Positions 58,715-64,000 of a DNA stretch of 64,000 nt are shown here, piece after piece. Both the position numbers and the translations under genes were made by a program. Under the pieces are notes generated by a model. The model ran no database searches. It worked only from the letters and a program-made list of their open reading frames with translations, and was not told the DNA's origin. This DNA comes from Brevibacterium siliguriense. Its GTDB lineage: Bacteria > Actinomycetota > Actinomycetes > Actinomycetales > Brevibacteriaceae. Within the stretch, counting starts at the first letter, position 1, and each line of letters opens with the position of its first letter. The stretch is taken from assembly GCF_900105315.1 (NCBI RefSeq), contig NZ_LT629766.1:2542001-2606000 (forward strand), in the 5' to 3' direction.

Positions 58715-60408
58715 TTGGCGTTGTCTCCTGTCAGCTGAGGTTCTGCCTGACCGTGTCCGCTGTACTCAAGCAGTTCAGGGTGGTTGAGATCGAACGCAGG
58801 ACGTTCGGAGCGGATGCGCGGCAGCGAGGTGAAGTTGTGACGAGGGGGCGGGCAGGAGGTTGCCCATTCGAGTGATCCTCCGTAGCCCCACGGGTCGTCG
58901 ACCGTCACCTTGGGCGCATTGCGGTGGGTGATCCAGACGTTCCAGAAGAACGGAACCATGGACAGCCCCAGCAGCAGCGAACCGACCGTCGACACCTGGT
59001 TCATCCAGGTGAAGCCGTCCTGCGGCAGGTAGTCAGCGTAACGACGGGGCATTCCGTCGACACCCAGCCAGTGCTGGACGAGGAAGGTTCCGTGGAAGCC
59101 GATGAAGAGCATCCAGAAGTGGATGTGCCCGAGCTTCTCGTTGAGCATCTTGCCCGTCCACTTCGGCCACCAGAAGTAGAATCCGGCGAACATCGCAAAG
59201 ACGACGGTGCCGAAGACGACATAGTGGAAGTGCGCCACGACGAAGTAGGTGTCGGACACCTGCTGGTCGAGTGCGGGGCTGGCCAAGATGACTCCGGTGA
59301 GTCCGCCGAAGAGGAACGTGGCAAGGAAGCCGATCGACCACACGATGGGCGTCTCGAACGTGATCGAGCCCTTCCACATCGTGCCGATCCAGTTGAAGAA
59401 CTTCACACCCGTCGGAATCGCGATGAGCATCGTCATGAAGGCGAAGAACGGCAGTGCGACCACGCCCGTGACGTACATATGGTGAGCCCACACGGTCACC
59501 GAAAGAGCAGCGATGGCGACCGTCGCGAAGACGAGCTCCTTGTAGCCGAAGACCGGCTTGCGGCTGAACACCGGGAAGATCTCCGTGACGATGCCGAAGA
59601 ACGGCAGCGCGATGACGTAGACCTCCGGGTGGCCGAAGAACCAGAACAGATGTTGCCAGAGAATGGGTCCGCCGTTGCCCGGACTGAACACATGAGAGCC
59701 GAGGACTCGGTCGGAACCGAGGACCAGCAGTGCGGCGGCCAGGGGCTGGAAGGCCATGAGGACGAGGATGCCCGTGATGAGCACGTTCCAGGTGAAGATC
59801 GGCATCCGGAACATGGTCATGCCCGGTGCACGCATGGTGATGACGGTGGTGATGAAGTTGACGGAGCCGAGGATAGTTCCGAAGCCCTGCAGCGCGAGTC
59901 CGAGCACCCACAAATTGCCGCCTGCGCCCGGCGTGAATGTCGTATTGCTCAATGGCGCATAGGCGGTCCAGCCGAACGAAGCCGCACCCTGTGGGGTGAG
60001 GAATCCGGAGATGGCCACAAGGCTGCCGAAGAGGTACATCCAGAACGCGAAGGCATTCAGTCGCGGGAAAGCCACATCCGGAGCGCCGATCTGCAACGGC
60101 ATGATGACGTTGGCGAAGCCGGCGAAGAGCGGGGTGGCGAACATGAGCAGCATCAATGTGCCGTGCATGGTGAACAGCTGGTTGTACTGTTCCTTCGTTT
60201 CGACGATCTGCATCCCGGGCTCGAAGAGCTCGAGGCGGATGATGAGCGCCATCACGCCGCCGACGCAGAAGAAGAAGAACGAACCGATGAGGTACATGTA
60301 CCCGATCGTCTTATGATCCGTCGACGTGATCCAGTCGACGATGATCTTGCCCTTGCTCCGTGGAACTACCGGAGCGTCAAGAGCCGCCTGATCCATCGTG
60401 GCGGTCAT
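58711..60408 (-). CDS. ctaD: Cytochrome c oxidase subunit I
   Basis: Catalytic subunit that reduces O2 to water and pumps protons. The 565-residue protein has 12 helices with haem a/a3 and CuB ligands: [16 protein letters not shown] (haem a His), [17 protein letters not shown] (CuB His and the cross-linked Tyr), [10 protein letters not shown] (HH pair) and [19 protein letters not shown] (haem His pair). The [20 protein letters not shown] start is typical of actinobacteria. It overlaps both ctaC and ctaF by 4 nt, so the three subunits are translationally coupled. Confidence 0.97.
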   Translation of the reverse strand: MTATMDQAALDAPVVPRSKGKIIVDWITSTDHKTIGYMYLIGSFFFFCVGGVMALIIRLELFEPGMQIVETKEQYNQLFTMHGTLMLLMFATPLFAGFANVIMPLQIGAPDVAFPRLNAFAFWMYLFGSLVAISGFLTPQGAASFGWTAYAPLSNTTFTPGAGGNLWVLGLALQGFGTILGSVNFITTVITMRAPGMTMFRMPIFTWNVLITGILVLMAFQPLAAALLVLGSDRVLGSHVFSPGNGGPILWQHLFWFFGHPEVYVIALPFFGIVTEIFPVFSRKPVFGYKELVFATVAIAALSVTVWAHHMYVTGVVALPFFAFMTMLIAIPTGVKFFNWIGTMWKGSITFETPIVWSIGFLATFLFGGLTGVILASPALDQQVSDTYFVVAHFHYVVFGTVVFAMFAGFYFWWPKWTGKMLNEKLGHIHFWMLFIGFHGTFLVQHWLGVDGMPRRYADYLPQDGFTWMNQVSTVGSLLLGLSMVPFFWNVWITHRNAPKVTVDDPWGYGGSLEWATSCPPPRHNFTSLPRIRSERPAFDLNHPELLEYSGHGQAEPQLTGDNAK

Positions 60409-61277
60409 TTCTCAGCACCTTCTTTCGGGTACCAGTTGCGATCGTACTCCGGTCCCAGCTGGCCTGTGTTGCCCTGATCGGCAAGCGACTGCGTGTACTC
60501 CTGGAATTCTTCCTTGGACACGACCTTGACGTTGAAAAGCATCTCGGAGTGGTATTCGCCGCACAGCTCGGCGCACTTGCCGACGTATTCGCCTTCCTTC
60601 TCGGCACGCAGATGCAGGCTCTGATCGTGACCGGGGATCATGTCGCGCTTCTCGAGGAAAGCGGGGACCCAGAAGGAGTGGAGGACGTCACGAGAGTGCA
60701 GACGGATCTCGAGGTCGGTGTCGACCGGGAGGTAGAGCACGGGAGCAGTCTTCTCCGGCGCTTCGGTGCCGTCGAGCGCAACCTGAGTACCGGCGTAGTA
60801 GACGTTTTCGGTCTCGTAGTTGAAGTCCCAGGCCCACTGCTTGGCAGCGACCTCGATGACCTGCTCACCGGGGGTCGTGTCATCCGTCGTCTTCTCCATG
60901 ACCTGGACGCTCTGGAAGAAGAACCCGAGGACGAGGACGACCGGAGTCACGGTGAAGAGGATCTCGATCGGCATGCTGTAGCGCATCTGCACCGGCAGTC
61001 CGCGATCGTTCTTGCGGCGGCGGTAGGCGACCATGGCCCAGAGGATGAGTGCCCACACGATGAGGCCCACGATGAGAAGGGCGATCCAGGCGCCGTTCCA
61101 CAGCGCTGTATAGGATTCCGTGTGGTTCGTCGCGCCTTGCGACTCGACGGGAAAAAATCCTGTGGCGATCTGCTCTTTGGTGCAACCCGATAGCAACGCC
61201 GGTATCAACACGGCGCTCAGAATGCCGAGCCGCTTCGCCCAGGACCGCTGCGGTCCTGACTGATTCGGAGAATCCAC
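60405..61277 (-). CDS. ctaC: Cytochrome c oxidase subunit II
   Basis: CuA-containing subunit that receives electrons from QcrC. The 290-residue protein has a lipoprotein signal with lipobox LLSGC (Cys32), two helices (about residues 60-82 and 106-126) and an extracellular cupredoxin domain with [21 protein letters not shown] (CuA His) and [12 protein letters not shown] (two Cys, Glu, His and Met CuA ligands). The start is ATG 61277. It is the first gene of ctaC-ctaD-ctaF. An 8-bp inverted repeat (CTACCGCT and AGCGGTAG, 61351-61369) lies upstream. Confidence 0.96.
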   Translation of the reverse strand: MDSPNQSGPQRSWAKRLGILSAVLIPALLSGCTKEQIATGFFPVESQGATNHTESYTALWNGAWIALLIVGLIVWALILWAMVAYRRRKNDRGLPVQMRYSMPIEILFTVTPVVLVLGFFFQSVQVMEKTTDDTTPGEQVIEVAAKQWAWDFNYETENVYYAGTQVALDGTEAPEKTAPVLYLPVDTDLEIRLHSRDVLHSFWVPAFLEKRDMIPGHDQSLHLRAEKEGEYVGKCAELCGEYHSEMLFNVKVVSKEEFQEYTQSLADQGNTGQLGPEYDRNWYPKEGAEK

Positions 61278-61387
61278 GTGCAGCCTTTCACAACGTTCTG
61301 CGTCTCCAGGTCAGGCCGAGAGACGTGTACTTACTCTGTCACCCATAAGACTACCGCTACAAGCGGTAGAAATTCACCCGCAGGTGT

Positions 61388-62065
61388 TCATTTGTTGAGA
61401 ATATCCTGACAGATGCTGCCCCTGAGCGCGGATTCTAGGTGCGCGGAGTACTCGAGGCCGTTGATCTCCGACACGCCGAGGGTGGACAGATGTGATGTCT
61501 GCCACTGAGTGTCGATGAGCCAGCCCCTCGACACTGAGTCATGATCCGCCGAGGCGGCCGGACCAATTCCTCTGACGACGTTGGTGCCGTCGAAGAGCCC
61601 CACCAGGTGGGCCAGCGCCGCCTTAGAGGCGTCCCGCTGAGTATGAAACATCGATTCGCCGGCGAAGAACGAGCCGATGGCGACTCCGTAGAGCCCGCCC
61701 ACCAGCTCATCCTCGTTCCAGACTTCCACCGAATGGGCCCACCCATCGTCGTGGAGGCCCTGATACAGCTCGATCATCTCCTCGGTGATCCAGCTGCCTG
61801 TCCGCCGCGGGTCGGCGCACGAGCGTATGACGTGCATGAAAGCGCGATCGGTGGTGAACGTGAAGTGCTTCATCGACTTGCGCAGACTCTTCGTCACACG
61901 CAGGTCACCGGGGAAGAGGACACCGCGTCGGCGCGGAGCCCACCATCCCATCCGACCGGTGCCGCCGTGCCCGACTCCCATCGGGAAGAGCCCGGCCCGA
62001 TACGACAAAAGGACCTGGGACTGCGTGGCCGTGTACGACACGGCACGCAGGTCTTCCAGGTCCAT
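61388..62065 (-). CDS. aat: Leucyl/phenylalanyl-tRNA-protein transferase
   Basis: Adds Leu or Phe to N-terminal Arg or Lys of proteins, marking them for N-degron degradation by ClpS-ClpAP. The 225-residue protein has the family landmarks YRAGLFPMG, WWAPRRRGVLFPGDLRV, HSVEVWNEDELVGGLYGVAIGSFFAGESMFH and the late LIDTQWQTSHLSTLGV. The length is normal for the family. It lies between the ErpA-like gene (29 bp upstream) and ctaC. Co-occurrence of an N-degron enzyme with a full Pup-proteasome is worth noting. Confidence 0.93.
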   Translation of the reverse strand: MDLEDLRAVSYTATQSQVLLSYRAGLFPMGVGHGGTGRMGWWAPRRRGVLFPGDLRVTKSLRKSMKHFTFTTDRAFMHVIRSCADPRRTGSWITEEMIELYQGLHDDGWAHSVEVWNEDELVGGLYGVAIGSFFAGESMFHTQRDASKAALAHLVGLFDGTNVVRGIGPAASADHDSVSRGWLIDTQWQTSHLSTLGVSEINGLEYSAHLESALRGSICQDILNK

Positions 62066-62094
62066 GAGAAGCGTTCCTCCTCAGCCGAGGCTGA

Positions 62095-62448
62095 TCAGTG
62101 GAACGAGTCTCCGCAGGCGCAGGATCCGCCCGCGTTGGGATTGTCGATGGTGAAACCCTGCTTCTCGATGGTGTCGGAGAAATCGATGGTCGAACCGCTG
62201 AGGTAGGGAACGCTCATCCGGTCGACGATGACCTCGACGCCGTCGAAGTCGCGGACTGCGTCTCCGTCGAGGAAGCGCTCATCGAAGTAGAGCTGATAGA
62301 TCAGTCCGGAGCATCCGCCGGGCTGGACGGCCACGCGCAGGCGCAGGTCGTCACGGCCTTCCTGCTCCAGCAGGCTGCGGACCTTGTCGGCAGCGGTCGA
62401 CGACAGCTCCACCTCGTGGGTGGCTTCGGCTTTTTCGGTCACAGTCAT
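62095..62448 (-). CDS. erpA: Iron-sulfur cluster insertion protein (ErpA/HesB/IscA type)
   Basis: An A-type carrier that delivers Fe-S clusters to target proteins. The 117-residue protein has the three conserved Cys of the family: QPGGCSGLIY and the C-terminal GGSCACGDSFH. The core LYFDERFLDGD and GVEVIVDRMSVPYLSGSTIDF match HesB-like proteins, and the mycobacterial counterpart lies at the same place (Rv2204c). It precedes aat on the same strand. Its neighbours, the bcc-aa3 genes, include a Rieske client. Confidence 0.93.
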   Translation of the reverse strand: MTVTEKAEATHEVELSSTAADKVRSLLEQEGRDDLRLRVAVQPGGCSGLIYQLYFDERFLDGDAVRDFDGVEVIVDRMSVPYLSGSTIDFSDTIEKQGFTIDNPNAGGSCACGDSFH

Positions 62449-62527
62449 GGTTACTCCTTTTCGCGTTCCTGCCCCCAGGCTACACCGGTCACAACATCAG
62501 TGCCCGGCAAGCTATTCCCCATTCGTG

Positions 62528-63904
62528 TCATCCCTTGTCGCCGAGGCGCTGCAGCAGCAGGGCTTCGGCGACGATCGCGGCCTTGAAATCGGGCAGGTAG
62601 AGCGATTCGTTGGCGCTGTGAGCCCTGGCGTCCGGGTCCTCGACGCCCGTGACCAGGATCGACGCGCCGGGGAACACGTCGAGCAGATCGGCGATGAAGG
62701 GGATGGATCCGCCGATGCCCATCGTCACCGACTCAGTGCCCCAGGCATCGGTCAGTGCCTGTCGGGCCGTCCGGACCACGGGATCGCCCTCGTCGGCCTG
62801 CCAGGGGCTGCCGCCCTCTGTCTCACCGATGCTCAGCTGTGCACCGAAGGGCAGATTGGCCCGCAGATGTTCTTCAACGGCACTGACCGCCGAGGCTGGA
62901 GTGTCCCCCGGCGCGAGTCGGATCGAGAGTTTGGCCTTGAGCGAGGACTGCAGGGTGTTCGACGAGACCGCCACATCGGGGATGTCGAGGCCGATGACCG
63001 TGATCGACGGCTGGGTCCACAGGCGGGAGGCCAGGGTGCCTGTGCCGATGAGTGCGGTGTCCGGGAGCACACCGGAGTCGGTGCGCAGAATCGCCTCGTC
63101 GAAGTCGATGGACGTTCCCGTGCTCGAGTGCAGCCCGGCGACCGCGACCGAGCCGTCGTCATCGTGGAGAGTGGCCAGCAGCTTCGTCATCGCGAGCATC
63201 GCATCCGGTGCCACTCCGCCGTACATTCCAGAATGCACGGCATGGTCGAGGGTGGAGACCTCGAATTCGACGGCACACATTCCGCGCAGGCTCGTCGTCA
63301 GGGCCGGGGTTCCCGCCGCCCAATTGCCCGAGTCGGCGACGACGATGACATCGGCGCGCAGACGATCGCGGTAGGTTTCGAGGAAATTGCGGAAGCTCGG
63401 GCTGCCGGCCTCTTCCTCGCCTTCGAAGAAGAGAGTCACGCCGACGCCGAGGCGGTCGGCCAGCAGCCGCAGAGCCGTGAGATGAACCATGATTCCGGCC
63501 TTGTCATCGGCTGCTCCTCGGCCGAAGAGCCGATCGCCCCTGCGGGTGGCGACGAACGGTTCGGTGTCCCAATCCGCGTCACGTCCGGGCGGCTGGACGT
63601 CGTGGTGGGCGTAGAGGAGAACGGTCGGCGCGCCTGCGGGCGCCGGCACGGAGGCGACGACGGCGGGGTAGCCCGGGGTTCCGTCGGGCTGGTCCGCGCT
63701 GAGGATGTCGACGTCGAGGCCGAGGTTGCGTGCCAAGCCGGCGACCGCCTCGGCGCTGGCCGTGACGTTCGCCGAGTCGAAACTCGGCCAGGCGACGGAG
63801 GGGATGGCCACGAGATCCGTGAGATTGCCGAGGACCTCGTCGAAGATGGTGTCCAGTTCGGCATGCAATTGTGCACTGTCAAGTGCTGAAGTCGATTCGC
63901 TCAT
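62528..63904 (-). CDS. M20 family dipeptidase
   Basis: A 458-residue zinc-dependent peptidase of the M20/M25/M40 group, probably a dipeptidase. Metal ligands are in LLYAHHDVQPPG (HHD), GRGAADDKAGI (catalytic and bridging Asp), FFEGEEEAGSP (Glu pair) and VVADSGNW; the dimerisation domain follows (about residues 195-340). The C-terminal half has GGSIPFIADLL. The cytoplasmic location is inferred from the lack of a signal peptide. It is divergent from the DUF3043 gene at the window edge. Confidence 0.93.
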   Translation of the reverse strand: MSESTSALDSAQLHAELDTIFDEVLGNLTDLVAIPSVAWPSFDSANVTASAEAVAGLARNLGLDVDILSADQPDGTPGYPAVVASVPAPAGAPTVLLYAHHDVQPPGRDADWDTEPFVATRRGDRLFGRGAADDKAGIMVHLTALRLLADRLGVGVTLFFEGEEEAGSPSFRNFLETYRDRLRADVIVVADSGNWAAGTPALTTSLRGMCAVEFEVSTLDHAVHSGMYGGVAPDAMLAMTKLLATLHDDDGSVAVAGLHSSTGTSIDFDEAILRTDSGVLPDTALIGTGTLASRLWTQPSITVIGLDIPDVAVSSNTLQSSLKAKLSIRLAPGDTPASAVSAVEEHLRANLPFGAQLSIGETEGGSPWQADEGDPVVRTARQALTDAWGTESVTMGIGGSIPFIADLLDVFPGASILVTGVEDPDARAHSANESLYLPDFKAAIVAEALLLQRLGDKG

Positions 63905-63914
63905 TCTCCAAAGG

Positions 63915-63920
63915 TAGTAT
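63915..63920 (+). promoter_or_regulatory. Candidate -10 element of the DUF3043 gene
   Basis: TAGTAT ends 7 nt before GTG 63928, predicting a leaderless transcript. Confidence 0.5.
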
Positions 63921-63927
63921 TCATCTC

Positions 63928-64000
63928 GTGTTCGGAAGCAAAAAATCTCGCGCGGAAGACGAAACCTCCGCCTCTCAGCCAGTCCATGACGACCTCTCCG
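63928..64000 (+). CDS. DUF3043-like membrane protein, 5' end only
   Basis: Only 24 codons are inside the window: a GTG start followed by FGSKKSRAEDETSASQ. DUF3043 proteins of actinobacteria begin with a similar FGRKK-type basic segment, and the mycobacterial member (Rv2206) sits next to the same ErpA-like/M20 region, so the assignment rests on synteny and the first residues. The rest lies beyond the window edge. Confidence 0.6.
   Translation, partial: MFGSKKSRAEDETSASQPVHDDLS

Noticed and set aside
58924-60477. 517-codon frame opposite ctaD
   Set aside because: Extremely rich in Glu, Asp, Arg and His, as antisense of a hydrophobic membrane protein always is.
1-64000. CRISPR arrays, tRNA or rRNA genes, insertion sequences, prophage
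   Set aside because: I saw no spaced identical repeats, no tRNA-like cloverleaf, no transposase or integrase motifs and no phage structural genes.

Overview
This 64 kb window is high-GC chromosomal DNA of an actinobacterium, most likely a member of the Micrococcales close to Brevibacterium. The genus is an inference. The phylum is firm: the window carries a complete Pup-proteasome locus, RbpA, an Rpf-type muralytic enzyme, an actinobacterial bcc-aa3 respiratory supercomplex, an Rv1830-type MerR regulator, a DnaQ-UvrC fusion and many leaderless-looking starts. Gene order from the DnaQ-UvrC gene through trpD, ctaE, qcrCAB, ctaF, ctaC and the ErpA/HesB gene to a DUF3043 gene resembles the mycobacterial Rv2191-Rv2206 block.

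Layout. 1-8 kb: the proteasomal ATPase (5' truncated by the window edge), then dop-pup-prcB-prcA-pafA and two FKBP prolyl isomerases. 8-15 kb: DUF3866, the DNA-damage activators pafB-pafC, tatA-tatC and a HelY-type helicase. 15-24 kb: a second SecA, a 5'-3'/3'-5' exonuclease fusion, a degenerate amidohydrolase-like protein, polyprenol-phosphate mannosyltransferase, RbpA, a glycerophosphodiesterase and an RlpA-like cell-wall protein. 24-31 kb: amine oxidase, a frameshifted APC permease, AraC regulator, VOC protein, UvrA-like ABC protein and Rpf. 31-36 kb: DUF4442 thioesterase, then an operon of two unknown membrane proteins (the first DUF5058) with an M20 amidohydrolase and an amidase. 36-46 kb: ferritin, AEC transporter, Hsp20, methyltransferase, a frameshifted AspT-type aminotransferase, hydroxyacyl-CoA dehydrogenase, peptide deformylase and pyruvate carboxylase. 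46-53 kb: ParA-like ATPase, MerR regulator, PlsC acyltransferase, alpha/beta hydrolase, small membrane protein, DnaQ-UvrC and trpD. 53-61 kb: ctaE-qcrC-qcrA-qcrB and, convergent to them, ctaC-ctaD-ctaF. 61-64 kb: L/F-transferase, ErpA-like protein, M20 peptidase and the first codons of a DUF3043 protein.

How the genes work together. Dop deamidates the C-terminal Gln of Pup, PafA ligates Pup to lysines, and the ATPase threads targets into the PrcBA chamber; PafBC, encoded 3 kb away, control the DNA-damage response. QcrCAB and CtaCDEF form the menaquinol-to-oxygen chain. TatAC is encoded here as well, and the Rieske subunit is a typical Tat client.

The most interesting points are: the proteasomal ATPase lacks the usual C-terminal Tyr docking tail; an uncharacterised two-subunit membrane pair is coupled to two amide hydrolases; TAAC direct-repeat pairs with identical spacing precede both cell-wall genes (rlpA-like and rpf); an exact HAIR (HspR) site precedes hsp20; iron-box-like repeats precede ferritin; two exonucleases of opposite polarity are fused in one protein; and four single-base deletions in short G/C runs break two otherwise intact genes. 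I saw no tRNA, rRNA, CRISPR array, intact insertion sequence or prophage.
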